In this document: in pieces, positions 7,843 through 15,365 of the stretch
Layout of the letters: every line of letters starts with the position of its first letter
How positions within the stretch are numbered: the stretch's first letter is position 1
Assembly (NCBI GenBank): GCA_964426655.1
Contig: CAYRQT010000026.1
Span: 1-28,727, forward strand
Origin: RGIG8306 sp964426655
GTDB lineage: Bacteria > Bacillota > Clostridia > Lachnospirales > Lachnospiraceae
Reading direction: 5' to 3'
Length of the DNA stretch: 28,727 bases
Translations under genes and position numbers: made by a program
The notes under the pieces: generated by a model
What the model saw: only the letters and a program-made list of their open reading frames with translations
Database searches by the model: none
Told to the model about the DNA's origin: nothing

Positions 7843-8328
7843 TCAATAGCTCTCTCGCCGAAGGCCGAATTCCGGGGATTCCACCCATTCTTCTGCGTTG
7901 CGCAGCAATCTGGAAAGTTCCTCCAGCAGCACTTTGTGCTTTTCTTCCTGCTTGATGAGAAAATTCAGCAAAAGCATTTCTTCCTTGTCCTCGCTTTTCT
8001 CCTGCAATCCGCTGTAAAGGGCAATACTGGCCTCTTCCTTTTCAATGGCTTCCCGATAAAAGGTTTCCTGGTCCAGGGCATCTTTTCCCCAGCGCACATC
8101 CGATGCCTCTTTGAAGATCTTACGCACCTTCTGCTGCAGGTTTACCTCCGGAAGGGTGAATGTTTTCTTACCGGCCAGGGCAGTTAAAAGCCGCTTGTGG
8201 TTCTCTTCTTCCTCTGCCATCAGGTTACAGACAGGCTCCAGTACCGTTCCCTTATTGAGTTCACCCTGTTTTCTGTAATAATCTGCACCATCCTGTTCCA
8301 GTGCAATTGCGTTATCCAATGTCGTCAT
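7843..8328 (-). CDS. Ferritin-like/rubrerythrin-type diiron protein
   Basis: A 161-residue four-helix-bundle protein of the ferritin-like superfamily. The diiron ligand pattern is visible: E11 in helix 1, E41-x-x-H44 (EENHKRL) in helix 2, E98 in helix 3 and E128-x-x-H131 (EEKHKVL) in helix 4. The rubredoxin-like [Fe(SCys)4] domain of true rubrerythrin is missing. Family members take part in peroxide or oxygen detoxification or iron handling; which applies here is unknown. The start overlaps the end of the upstream phosphatase gene by 17 bases, so the two are co-translated. The context of oxygen-sensitive enzymes nearby fits an oxidative stress role, but this is inference. Confidence 0.85.
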   Translation of the reverse strand: MTTLDNAIALEQDGADYYRKQGELNKGTVLEPVCNLMAEEEENHKRLLTALAGKKTFTLPEVNLQQKVRKIFKEASDVRWGKDALDQETFYREAIEKEEASIALYSGLQEKSEDKEEMLLLNFLIKQEEKHKVLLEELSRLLRNAEEWVESPEFGLRRESY

Positions 8329-8800
8329 TTTTTTCCACCTCCGTAGATGTCTGGGGCAACAATTGTGCTAACAAGGCCTCACAGCCCCGCACCACATCCT
8401 GATAGGTCGTTTCAAAATCACCGGTATACCAGGGATCTGCCACATCTTTTCCCTCCCCGGCAAACGCCAGCAGCTTGTGGATTCTCTTTTGCTGATCCCC
8501 TTTGAACACTCTTTGCATATTTTGTATATTATAACGGTCCATTCCTATAAGGAAATGAAACCTGTCATAATCCTTTGATGTGATCTGCCTGGCCCGTTTC
8601 CCTTCACAGGAAATGCCCCGGGCAGCCAGCACCGTTCTGGTGCCCCGATGAACCGGATTGCCGATTTCTTCGGTACTTGTGGCTGCAGATTCCACCACCC
8701 AGTCGGATATGCCCCTTTTTTGCAGCATATCTTTTAACACGAACTCGGCCATGGGCGAGCGGCAGATATTGCCGTGACAGACGAAAAGAATAGCTTTCAT
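8312..8800 (-). CDS. Low-molecular-weight protein tyrosine phosphatase
   Basis: A 162-residue cytoplasmic phosphatase. The P-loop CX5R appears at the very start as CHGNICRS, giving nucleophile C8 and R14. The general acid Asp lies in DPWYTGDF near residue 121. The family removes phosphate from phosphotyrosine (or phosphoarginine in Bacillus YwlE). In this enzyme the residue after GN is Ile, as in tyrosine-type and also many YwlE-like proteins, so substrate cannot be fixed. AAGGA lies upstream of ATG. It is the first gene of a two-gene unit with the overlapping ferritin-like gene. Confidence 0.93.
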   Translation of the reverse strand: MKAILFVCHGNICRSPMAEFVLKDMLQKRGISDWVVESAATSTEEIGNPVHRGTRTVLAARGISCEGKRARQITSKDYDRFHFLIGMDRYNIQNMQRVFKGDQQKRIHKLLAFAGEGKDVADPWYTGDFETTYQDVVRGCEALLAQLLPQTSTEVEKNDDIG

Positions 8801-8864
8801 ACCTGTTTTCCTTTATGGTTGTCAATATTTTATAAGCATTTCAGCAGGCCTCTGACCTTTTCAT

Positions 8865-8870
8865 ATTTTA
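8865..8870 (-). promoter_or_regulatory. Extended -10 promoter for the phosphatase-ferritin unit
   Basis: On the minus strand TAAAAT is preceded by TGG (TGn). The same TGGTAAAAT string occurs before aguA. No convincing -35. Confidence 0.5.
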
Positions 8871-8946
8871 CCACATTTCAGGGAAAATGGGGGAAGAAAA
8901 GTGCATTATTATGGTAAAGAAACCTATGTAAATGATTCTTTTTCGC

Positions 8947-9822
8947 CTATTTCTCTGCCAGACAGGACCTGAATATATACATAATCCATTCAGATGCTTT
9001 CCTTTTCGTATCAAACGCCTTATACCCTCTTTGGTTGTAAATATAATCTATTTTCCATTGATTCTGATTACATGCCCTTTGTATTATCAACTCCTTCAAG
9101 GCTTCGGTGCGGGTGTCTTCCCAAAGATTCGCCTTTCCAGCAATATACACTAAATCCGTAAGAGAAAGCATGTATGCCTGCGGAAACATAATGTCTGTAA
9201 TATGTGGGCTGATTGGTGCATGATTGGATAAACGTTGATACATATTGTGCCGAAGCATATACTCCGTGCCTTTTTCAATAAGCGCATCTACCGTCTTATC
9301 CAGATGATTTGTAAATTCGGCATATGTAATCAAGGCCCGGACTGTTTTGCCAATACCAATATAGCAGGGCGTAGCTTTCATACAACCGCCATGTTTACAA
9401 ATGCCATCCTGTTTCCATAAGGTAGTCTGGTTACGCTCAAAAACCTGATACTGTTTAATCCAATTCAATGCATTTTGTGCTTCCTGTGAAGTGGCCTTTC
9501 CTAATCGGGTAAAGGCTTCTAGCAGCATTGCATTGTAGCATGGCACAATATCATTTGCATTTCCCGTATAAGAAAACCCTTCTGGAAAAGATAAATGGTT
9601 AGATATATAGGCCATTCTATTTTGTGTATAGGTTAACCGTTCCGCAAATGGGATTTCAGACAGGCACACTAAGCGAAAAAGATTGAAAAAGGCGTTTTCT
9701 TCGTAATCGACTGTAAGTTTTTGCATTACTTTTGATTGTGCTAACAATGTTTCCTTTTCCTGATCTGTCATTGGTTCCTTATTCTCCGCTTTATGTCTTA
9801 ACAGAAGTGCTGTATCTATCAT
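8947..9822 (-). CDS. Alpha/alpha-toroid protein of the terpene cyclase/prenyltransferase-like fold
   Basis: A 291-residue, all-helical protein that is AT-richer than its neighbours. It resembles uncharacterised prenyltransferase/squalene-cyclase-like proteins. The conserved order is an inner-helix stretch ending NDIVPCYNAMLLEAFTRLGK (about 89-108), GICKHGGCMKATPCY (about 140-154), a helix EKGTEYMLRHNMYQRL, then FPQAYMLSLTDLVYIAGKA and a C-terminal KASEWIMYIFRSCL that corresponds to the SKWITLRALRVLK signature of those proteins. No DxDD or other cyclase catalytic motif is visible. Cys-His residues around 140-154 could bind a metal, but that is a guess. The start is supported only by GGTGA close to ATG. 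It stands alone, with intergenic regions on both sides. Function unknown. Confidence 0.7.
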   Translation of the reverse strand: MIDTALLLRHKAENKEPMTDQEKETLLAQSKVMQKLTVDYEENAFFNLFRLVCLSEIPFAERLTYTQNRMAYISNHLSFPEGFSYTGNANDIVPCYNAMLLEAFTRLGKATSQEAQNALNWIKQYQVFERNQTTLWKQDGICKHGGCMKATPCYIGIGKTVRALITYAEFTNHLDKTVDALIEKGTEYMLRHNMYQRLSNHAPISPHITDIMFPQAYMLSLTDLVYIAGKANLWEDTRTEALKELIIQRACNQNQWKIDYIYNQRGYKAFDTKRKASEWIMYIFRSCLAEK

Positions 9823-10100
9823 AATTCACCATTTTTTCTCTTTATTAATATAAGGAGGCTTATCCTTCTTTTCAAATGCATAGTATGGCTTTATATTTAT
9901 CATACTGTATTCCCATCATGCTGACTATCTATTTTCGCAAATATGATTTTTCATTTTCTGCAAGAAACAGCGCAAATTTTTAGTGGGTACCTGATTTCCC
10001 GCTTCATAAATCTGGACAGGGCAACGATGGTCTCACATAGCAACGGGAAAATGCCGCAAATTGTATTCTATTTTCTTTGCATGTTCTACTCTTTGCACGA
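9823..10100. other. Intergenic region with one weak inverted repeat
   Basis: No gene is recognised here. AGTATG (9882-9887) and CATACT (9901-9906) form a 6-bp inverted repeat with a 13-base AT-rich spacer about 60-85 bases upstream of the toroid gene, a possible operator. No convincing promoter pair was found. Confidence 0.4.
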
Positions 10101-10127
10101 AAAAAGGAGGGAATATGTATTCCCTCC
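10101..10127 (-). terminator. Intrinsic terminator of the merR-type gene
   Basis: The sequence GGAGGGAATA-TG-TATTCCCTCC (10106-10127) is a perfect 10-bp stem with a two-base centre. On the minus strand it is followed by TTTTT, just 16 bases after the regulator's stop codon. Confidence 0.85.
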
Positions 10128-10142
10128 AGATCAAATGCATGT

Positions 10143-10841
10143 TTATTTGCTACAGAAGATCTCTATTGCACTGTTGGCAAATGCCGCAGTTCCCTCTCCT
10201 CCCACCTGATCAATATTAACGGTGATGTCTCCGCCCCCGGCATACATTTTTCCAAGAGTACGAAAGATTTCTTTGGTACAGGTGTAAAAATGGGTGTTAA
10301 TGAAATCAAACAAGCTTTTCACCAGGGTCTGGACAGGTTCGGAGGCTGGATCGGCCTCTTTTATTGTTCCAATGGCGGAAAAAATCTCCATCTTCTCTGC
10401 ACGCAGCCTGTTTTCCTGCTCCTTTGTGCGGCCCTTCTCTTTTTCCAGAAATTCCTGATACTGGGGCGTATTTCCCCAGGACGCTTTCGCCTGCCTGGCA
10501 TACTCATCTATCCTACTGGTATCAAACGCTGAAAAATCCATATATTTTACTCCAATCCCTTTTATTCCACGAGCAAGGGTTATCAGATTCTCCAAATGGG
10601 CTTTCTTTAATGTCAGTAAAGTAATCTGCTGCTCCAAGGCCTTCCCTCTGTCAAAGGCAGGACTTTCCAGAATGGCTTTGATGTCCTTTAATGGAAATTC
10701 CAATTCCCGAAATATGAGAATTTGCTGCAGTTTTTCCAAATCTGTATCGTCATATGGATGCAAAAGGCCGATCTTGTCATAATACTGCAGGGTGCGTATA
10801 CTCACGCCTGCCAGTCTGCTCACTTCATGTACTGTTTTCAT
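10143..10841 (-). CDS. MerR-family regulator, TipAL type, with shortened wing
   Basis: A 232-residue regulator with an N-terminal MerR HTH (TVHEVSRLAGVSIRTLQYYDKIGLL), a long coiled helix, and a TipAS-like antibiotic-recognition domain (about residues 110-225, including EEYA-type and TLGKMYAGG stretches). TipAL proteins bind peptide antibiotics or other ligands and activate their own promoter. The start at 10841 has AGGAGG eight bases upstream; a longer frame from 10871 would begin inside the -10 box. The oddity is the wing: after LLHP the sequence goes straight to YDDTDLEKLQQ, whereas the family normally has about ten more residues containing AGYRxY. This looks like an in-frame deletion of about 30 bases and may impair DNA binding. 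It could be real or a collapsed assembly. Confidence 0.9.
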   Translation of the reverse strand: MKTVHEVSRLAGVSIRTLQYYDKIGLLHPYDDTDLEKLQQILIFRELEFPLKDIKAILESPAFDRGKALEQQITLLTLKKAHLENLITLARGIKGIGVKYMDFSAFDTSRIDEYARQAKASWGNTPQYQEFLEKEKGRTKEQENRLRAEKMEIFSAIGTIKEADPASEPVQTLVKSLFDFINTHFYTCTKEIFRTLGKMYAGGGDITVNIDQVGGEGTAAFANSAIEIFCSK

Positions 10842-10866
10842 TGGGCATTCCTCCTCGTGTGACTTC

Positions 10867-10897
10867 ATCATAATCTATAACGTAACGTAGGAGTCAA
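10867..10897 (-). promoter_or_regulatory. MerR-type promoter with 19-bp spacer
   Basis: On the minus strand TTGACT (10892-10897) and TATGAT (10867-10872) are separated by 19 bases. This long spacing is the hallmark of promoters activated by MerR proteins through DNA twisting. The spacer contains the dyad ACGTtACGT. It reads into the TipAL-type gene, so autoregulation is likely. Confidence 0.8.
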
Positions 10898-11139
10898 TAC
10901 CTTCTTACAAAAATTTACTGGAAATTTTAAAAAGGCAGAATGCCGGTGGAAGTATTTTTCTGTCTCCCCAGGTTCTGGCTGACCAAACGGATGACTACTG
11001 ATATAAAGGCTGATGCTGATCCTAAGCGTGATTGGCCATTCTGATAAAAATACTAAATATACATCTGAAAATGAATGAGGGGAACCTGTAACAAAATGCC
11101 GGCATCGGAATACCTTCTTTCCGTATGGGGATATTCCCT
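10898..11139 (-). other. Intergenic region with a doubtful 91-codon reading frame
   Basis: An open frame on the minus strand (10868-11143) reads through this region into the MerR promoter. It has no recognisable domain, no convincing ribosome binding site and an odd composition, so I do not call a gene. It may be a relic; nothing else is evident. Confidence 0.4.
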
Positions 11140-11784
11140 TCAACTGTAAACAACACTTCGTAAAAATTCCGCAAGTTGACCGACGCTCTCAAATACATAG
11201 GGCGAATTTATTTTTTTCAGCTCTTCCACATTTGCGGTCGCAGCCCATGCTGCAGATAAACATGTCACCTCTGCAGTCTTACAGACCATTACATCTGAAA
11301 CAGTGTCACCGATATAGTACATTTCATCTGCCTTTATTTTATGCTTATGCAAAAGCATCGAAATGTGGTCCCCCTTATTGGGCTTTTCTTCGGATCCGGT
11401 ATATATTTCATGAAAATCCTCCTCTAATTTGAGCTTTTCCAGAATTATATGACAGCTCTCTTCCCCCCTTCCAGTGACTAAAACAACTGGAATATGGTTA
11501 TCATGCATACATTCAAATATCTTTCGAATACCGGGAAATGGATGCGCACACATGTCATGAAGTCTTTTGTAATGGCAATAAAAATCCTGCAGTGCCAATT
11601 CCCAGTTACCTTTTACGACCGCCTTCATCATACCCACCTCATTTAATCCAAAACTGTCCATTATCTCCTGCTTTGTCAGTTCCTGATCCATGTAAGGCGA
11701 GGCGGCCTCACGAAACGCTTCGATACAGAGCGGAATAGAATCGCAAATCGTTCCATCCAGATCAAAGGCCAAAAGTTTCATCAT
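11140..11784 (-). CDS. HAD-superfamily phosphatase (phosphoglycolate phosphatase-like)
   Basis: A 214-residue HAD hydrolase with all four motifs: motif I DLDGTICDS (nucleophile Asp and acid Asp, with D at about residues 8 and 10), motif II VLVTGRG, motif III Lys in EEKPNKGD, and motif IV YIGDTVSD. The helical cap between motifs I and II gives the C1 subclass (PGP/beta-phosphoglucomutase-like). Substrate is not determinable. The start ATG at 11784 has GGAGA nine bases upstream; that ribosome binding site lies inside the 3' end of the acetyltransferase gene, which overlaps by about 23 bases, so the two genes are coupled. Confidence 0.88.
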   Translation of the reverse strand: MMKLLAFDLDGTICDSIPLCIEAFREAASPYMDQELTKQEIMDSFGLNEVGMMKAVVKGNWELALQDFYCHYKRLHDMCAHPFPGIRKIFECMHDNHIPVVLVTGRGEESCHIILEKLKLEEDFHEIYTGSEEKPNKGDHISMLLHKHKIKADEMYYIGDTVSDVMVCKTAEVTCLSAAWAATANVEELKKINSPYVFESVGQLAEFLRSVVYS

Positions 11785-12382
11785 ACTTTTTTTCTCCATT
11801 GATATTCCGGATCACACGACAAGGATTCCCTACGGCAACTGAATTTGCAGGTATGCTTTTTGTGACCACACTTCCAGCCCCTATTACACTGCCGTCTCCT
11901 ATATTTACCCCCGGCAAAAGAATTGCTCCTCCCCCAATCCAGCACCCATTACCAATACGAACAGGCAAAGCATACGTCCGGCAAAAATATTCATCGCTCT
12001 CCGGCATCCACCCTGGGGTCAGCCGCTCCTTTAATTCCACTGGATGTGTTGATGTATAAATTTGCACATTGGATGCAATCAGCACATGATTTCCAATGGT
12101 AATTGTATTGCAATCTACAAAAGTGCAATTCATATTAATGGACACATTTTCGCCAATAAAGATGTTGCAGCCATAATCACAGAGAAATGGCACGCCCACA
12201 GATACATTCGTTCCCATATGCCCAAAGAGTTTTTGCAGAATTTTATTTTTTTTGGCTTTGTCATCATAAGATAGACTGTTATACATTGCCAGCAGGTCAC
12301 GCGCATTCCTTTTATATTCCAGAAAAACCTTATCATGGCAGTTATAATACGACCCGTTCATACATTTTTCCAGCTCAGTCAT
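11762..12382 (-). CDS. Maltose/galactoside O-acetyltransferase-like hexapeptide enzyme
   Basis: A 206-residue left-handed beta-helix acetyltransferase. The N-terminal Mac domain (TELEKCMNGSYYNCHDKVFL) is typical of maltose acetyltransferases, followed by hexapeptide repeats from about residue 60 (ITIGNHVLIASNVQIYT, IGNGCWIGGGAILLPG, IGDGSVIGAGSVVTKSI). The catalytic His is H113 in TSTHPVE. It transfers acetyl from acetyl-CoA to a sugar hydroxyl; exact acceptor unknown. The start at 12382 is chosen because GGAGG lies eight bases upstream; an in-frame ATG at 12397 has no such site. It follows the RpiR gene after a terminator that also contains a promoter. Coupled to the HAD gene downstream. Confidence 0.9.
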   Translation of the reverse strand: MTELEKCMNGSYYNCHDKVFLEYKRNARDLLAMYNSLSYDDKAKKNKILQKLFGHMGTNVSVGVPFLCDYGCNIFIGENVSINMNCTFVDCNTITIGNHVLIASNVQIYTSTHPVELKERLTPGWMPESDEYFCRTYALPVRIGNGCWIGGGAILLPGVNIGDGSVIGAGSVVTKSIPANSVAVGNPCRVIRNINGEKKYDETFGL

Positions 12383-12409
12383 CTCAGTATCCTCCATCCT
12401 TTTTAACAG

Positions 12410-12438
12410 AGTATAAAAAACATCCTGTTTCCATTCAA
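12410..12438 (-). promoter_or_regulatory. Promoter nested in the rpiR terminator
   Basis: On the minus strand TTGAAT (12433-12438) and TATACT (12410-12415) are 17 bases apart, reading into the acetyltransferase gene. The -35 lies in the terminator loop and the -10 just after its T run. Confidence 0.6.
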
Positions 12439-12451
12439 GTAACAGGATGTT
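12413..12451 (-). terminator. Intrinsic terminator of the RpiR gene
   Basis: CATCCTGTT (12421-12429) and AACAGGATG (12441-12449) form a perfect 9-bp stem around an 11-base loop. On the minus strand TTTTTT follows. It lies 10 bases after the stop codon of the RpiR regulator. Confidence 0.85.
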
Positions 12452-12459
12452 TCCATTGA

Positions 12460-13176
12460 TTATATTCTTCTGGCAAGCGCCTCTATTAAAAACAATACCG
12501 GGACCTGTGAAGTGGCATTGTAACCGCCATTAACACGTTGAATCTTTGTAAAATAAGATATATTCCAGTCTGACATTTTGGATATTGTGGAGTTTGACTG
12601 ATTGGTAATGCTAAGGACTTTTCCGTGGCCGGTGGCCTGAAACCCCTTAATAAACGATATTACTTCCTTTGTTTCCCCTGTAACAGAAAGCACAATAAGA
12701 ACGGTTTCCTGCTTTTCCATATCCGCAACAGGGTAGTACGGATCCTCCAGGCCAATAGAGAACTTGCCCAAATTGGAAAAATATCGTGCCCCATATCTGG
12801 CCAGCGTACCGGATGAACCCAGCCCCACAAACACCACTGTTTTTGCACGTCGTATGAGATCTGCTCCTTCACTGATTTTCAATTCAAATGCACCGGTATT
12901 GGTCCCTTGAAAATAACGCAGTAATTCCTGCAAATCACTTTTAGGTGTAATATTGAATTCTTTTTTTACAGCCTCTTTGATTTTTCCTTTAAACTCTGAA
13001 TAGCTATCACATTCGACCTTGTTGCAGAATCTTAATACCGTAGAAGTAGATACATTTAAATCCCCAGCCAGTTCACGAATGGTCATGAAGGGAATTTTAT
13101 TGAAGTTTGCAATAATATATTTGTAGATTACCATTTCAGTGTCATTAAACTTCTGAATATTGTCATAAGAAAACAT
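12460..13176 (-). CDS. RpiR-family regulator (HTH plus SIS sugar-phosphate domain)
   Basis: A 238-residue regulator. The N-terminal HTH (about 10-80) includes MTIRELAGDLNVSTSTVLRFCNKV. The SIS domain (about 100-230) has VVFVGLGSSGTLARYGARYFSN and VLIVLSVTGETKEVISFI, the sugar-phosphate-binding loops. RpiR proteins sense phosphosugars and control nearby sugar or amino-sugar genes. The start at 13176 follows GGAGAGGG; a frame open to 13401 runs into the aguB gene and encodes unconvincing sequence, so I reject it. It sits just downstream of aguAB, but its target is unknown; the acetyltransferase-HAD pair after its terminator is one candidate. Confidence 0.9.
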   Translation of the reverse strand: MFSYDNIQKFNDTEMVIYKYIIANFNKIPFMTIRELAGDLNVSTSTVLRFCNKVECDSYSEFKGKIKEAVKKEFNITPKSDLQELLRYFQGTNTGAFELKISEGADLIRRAKTVVFVGLGSSGTLARYGARYFSNLGKFSIGLEDPYYPVADMEKQETVLIVLSVTGETKEVISFIKGFQATGHGKVLSITNQSNSTISKMSDWNISYFTKIQRVNGGYNATSQVPVLFLIEALARRI

Positions 13177-13240
13177 CGTATTACCCTCTCCAAAATCCCC
13201 TTCATGCCTTATTGATATTCCATTCTGTTTATCTCCCTTT

Positions 13241-14119
13241 TCATCTTTCACTGATGATTTTGTAGCATTCCGGTCTTCTGTCCCGGTAAATGCCCCATTC
13301 CATGCGCATTTCCTCAATGGCATCCAGATCAAAGGCAGCAAGCACCACCTTTTCCTCCTCCCTGCCCCCTTCTGCCACAATGGCCCCTGTTTCATCTGCA
13401 ATAAAGGAGGAGCCGTAAAACTGCAGGGCAGAGGACTGCCCCCCGTTTTCTTCTGTGGGAGTGACCACTTCTTTGCCTATGCGGTTTGCCGCCACCACCG
13501 GCATAATATTGGCGGCAGCATGTCCCTGCATCACCCTTCTCCAATGGGGCATGCTGTCCCTCTCAAGAATGGGCTCGCTGCCAATGGCCGTGGGATACAA
13601 AAGCACTTCTGCCCCTGCAAGGGAAAGGGCCCTGGCTGTCTCCGGAAACCACTGGTCCCAGCAGATGCCTACACCTATGCGGCCATATGCCGTATCCCAT
13701 ACCCGAAAGCCGGTATCTCCAGGGGTAAAATAAAATTTTTCCTGATAAAAATGGTCATCCGGAATGTGGGTTTTTCTGTATATCCCCAAAAAAGTGCCGT
13801 CCGCATCAATCATGGCCACGGAATTGAATAGGCTGCGGCCGTCCCGCTCATAAAAACTGATGGGAAGAGCCACATGCAACGCCTTTGCCAGAGTCATGAA
13901 ATGCTTAACTGCCTTATTTTCCAACGCCGGCTGTGCATAGTGATAATAAGCGTAACAGCGCTCCTGGCAGAAATAGGGGCGTTCAAACAGTTCTGGTAAC
14001 AGAATGACATTGGCCCCCTTTGCCGCTGCCTCCCGCACCATCTTCTCTGCTTTATCAATATTTTGCATCAGTTCTTTTGCACATTGCATTTGTATGGCTG
14101 CCAAAGTGATGTTTCTCAA
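13241..14119 (-). CDS. aguB: N-carbamoylputrescine amidase
   Basis: A 292-residue nitrilase-superfamily enzyme that hydrolyses N-carbamoylputrescine to putrescine, CO2 and ammonia. The catalytic triad is visible: E43 (LLPELFERPYF), K116 (YRKTHIPDD) and C153 (GICWDQWFPE). The family-typical NGGQSSALQFYGSSFI and RRPECY stretches are present, and the length is normal. Translation starts at TTG, with GGAGG six bases upstream; the TTGA overlaps the stop of aguA, implying tight coupling. Together with aguA it forms the complete agmatine-to-putrescine route; no carbamate kinase or transcarbamylase is nearby, so this is the hydrolytic, not the fermentative, pathway. Confidence 0.96.
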   Translation of the reverse strand: MRNITLAAIQMQCAKELMQNIDKAEKMVREAAAKGANVILLPELFERPYFCQERCYAYYHYAQPALENKAVKHFMTLAKALHVALPISFYERDGRSLFNSVAMIDADGTFLGIYRKTHIPDDHFYQEKFYFTPGDTGFRVWDTAYGRIGVGICWDQWFPETARALSLAGAEVLLYPTAIGSEPILERDSMPHWRRVMQGHAAANIMPVVAANRIGKEVVTPTEENGGQSSALQFYGSSFIADETGAIVAEGGREEEKVVLAAFDLDAIEEMRMEWGIYRDRRPECYKIISER

Positions 14120-15225
14120 CCTTTTCCTCCTTTTGGGATCTGCTGTGTGATGCAGTGGATATTGCCGCCACCCACCAGGATGTCCCTGGCCAAAATACCG
14201 GTAATCTCCCTTTCTGGAAACAGCCCTGCCAATATTTCCACTGCTTTTTTGTCATGGACATCTCCAAACTGGGGCACGATCACATGNNNNNNNNNNTTGG
14301 ATATATAGAAGTTCACATAGCTGCCTGCCAGACGCTCTCCCGGCTCCCGCCTGTCCTCCCCTTCTTCAAACACAAAACCCAGCACATCTTCCTGGGTCAC
14401 CAGCAGGGGGGACGCAGGAATGGGCAGCCTGTGAATGACCAGCCTTCTTCCCCTGGCATCCACTGCCGCCTCCAAATACTGCAGGGTGGCCTGGCAATAG
14501 GCGTACTGGGGGTCTGTCTCATCCTCTGTCCAGGCCAGCACCACCTCTCCGGGTCTTACAAAAGCGCACATATTGTCCACATGCTCATTGGTTTCATCGC
14601 CATATATGCCATGGGGCAGCCAGAGCACCTTTTTCGCCCCGGTATAGGCCTTTAGCTTTCCTTCAATTTGCGCCTGTGTCATTTTGGGATTTCTGCCGGG
14701 ACTTAACAGGCAGGCTTTCGTCACCATCAGGGTGCCTTCACCATCCGAGTGGATGGCCCCCCCCTCTAAAACAAAGGGTCTGGCCTCATAACAGGGGAGG
14801 CTCAGACGGGCACAGAAGGCAGCTGCCACCTGGTCATCCTTCTCCCAATGGGGGTACAGCCCGTCATAAGTGCCGCCCCAGGCGTTGAACTGCCAGTCCA
14901 CCCCTCTCACATCCCCTGACGGATTTACCACAAAGGTGGGGCCTACATCCCTGGCCCAGGCATCATCGCTTTCCATTTCAAGGATCTGCACCCTTTCCGG
15001 CAGCATGCTGCGGGCACTTTCAAGTCCTGCCGGCCCCACAAGCATGTACACCTTTTCGCTTTTGGATATGGCCTCTGCAACAGCCTTAAAGGCTTTTCGT
15101 GCAGCCACTGCCCCATAGGGCCAGGAGCCAGGCCGGGAGGGCCAGATCATCAGACAGCCCTGATGGGGTTCGTATTCTCCGGGCATCCGGTATCCATCCT
15201 GAATGGGGGTTGAGACCAGTTTCAT
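14116..15225 (-). CDS. aguA: Agmatine deiminase
   Basis: About 369 residues as shown. It converts agmatine to N-carbamoylputrescine and ammonia. Signatures: DGYRMPGEYEPHQGCLMIWP at the start, DDAWARDVGPTFVVN, LEGGAIHSDGEG, GIYGDETNEHVDN, and the catalytic cysteine in GGGNIHCITQQIP close to the C-terminus. Ten N bases at 14287-14296 fall in the motif YVNFYI-x-NG-x-VIVPQ: the flanking bases read S, AAn ... CAT, so the natural sequence is almost certainly Ser-Asn-Gly-His and only about four bases are missing. The start at 15225 is chosen because GAGG lies five bases upstream and the family begins there; an in-frame ATG at 15246 lacks a site. First gene of the aguAB operon. Confidence 0.96.
   Translation of the reverse strand: MKLVSTPIQDGYRMPGEYEPHQGCLMIWPSRPGSWPYGAVAARKAFKAVAEAISKSEKVYMLVGPAGLESARSMLPERVQILEMESDDAWARDVGPTFVVNPSGDVRGVDWQFNAWGGTYDGLYPHWEKDDQVAAAFCARLSLPCYEARPFVLEGGAIHSDGEGTLMVTKACLLSPGRNPKMTQAQIEGKLKAYTGAKKVLWLPHGIYGDETNEHVDNMCAFVRPGEVVLAWTEDETDPQYAYCQATLQYLEAAVDARGRRLVIHRLPIPASPLLVTQEDVLGFVFEEGEDRREPGERLAGSYVNFYISXXXXHVIVPQFGDVHDKKAVEILAGLFPEREITGILARDILVGGGNIHCITQQIPKGGKG
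14287..14296. other. Assembly gap of ten N inside aguA
   Basis: Ten undetermined bases. The conserved Asn-Gly of agmatine deiminases fits exactly if four bases, not ten, are missing, which also keeps the frame. Confidence 0.9.
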
Positions 15226-15289
15226 ATATACCTCATCTTCCTGCAATCATCTTTCACTTAACGGCTTTGTTACCGGGGTATTTTACCAT

Positions 15290-15295
15290 ATTTTG
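15290..15295 (-). promoter_or_regulatory. Possible extended -10 of the aguAB operon
   Basis: On the minus strand TAAAAT preceded by TGG lies about 65 bases upstream of aguA, the same string as before the phosphatase gene. No -35 is evident. Confidence 0.4.
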
Positions 15296-15365
15296 CAGGA
15301 TTTGGGAAAGAGGAAAATAGAGCCGGTGCCTAGTTTTTCCGTTAAGCCTTCTCTCCCCTCTTTTC

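Noticed and set aside
10868..11143. 91-codon minus-strand open frame
   Set aside because: It overlaps the MerR promoter and start region, has no clear ribosome binding site and no recognisable family.
13177..13401. N-terminal extension of the RpiR regulator
   Set aside because: It overlaps the aguB end, encodes sequence foreign to the family, and the start at 13176 has its own strong ribosome binding site.
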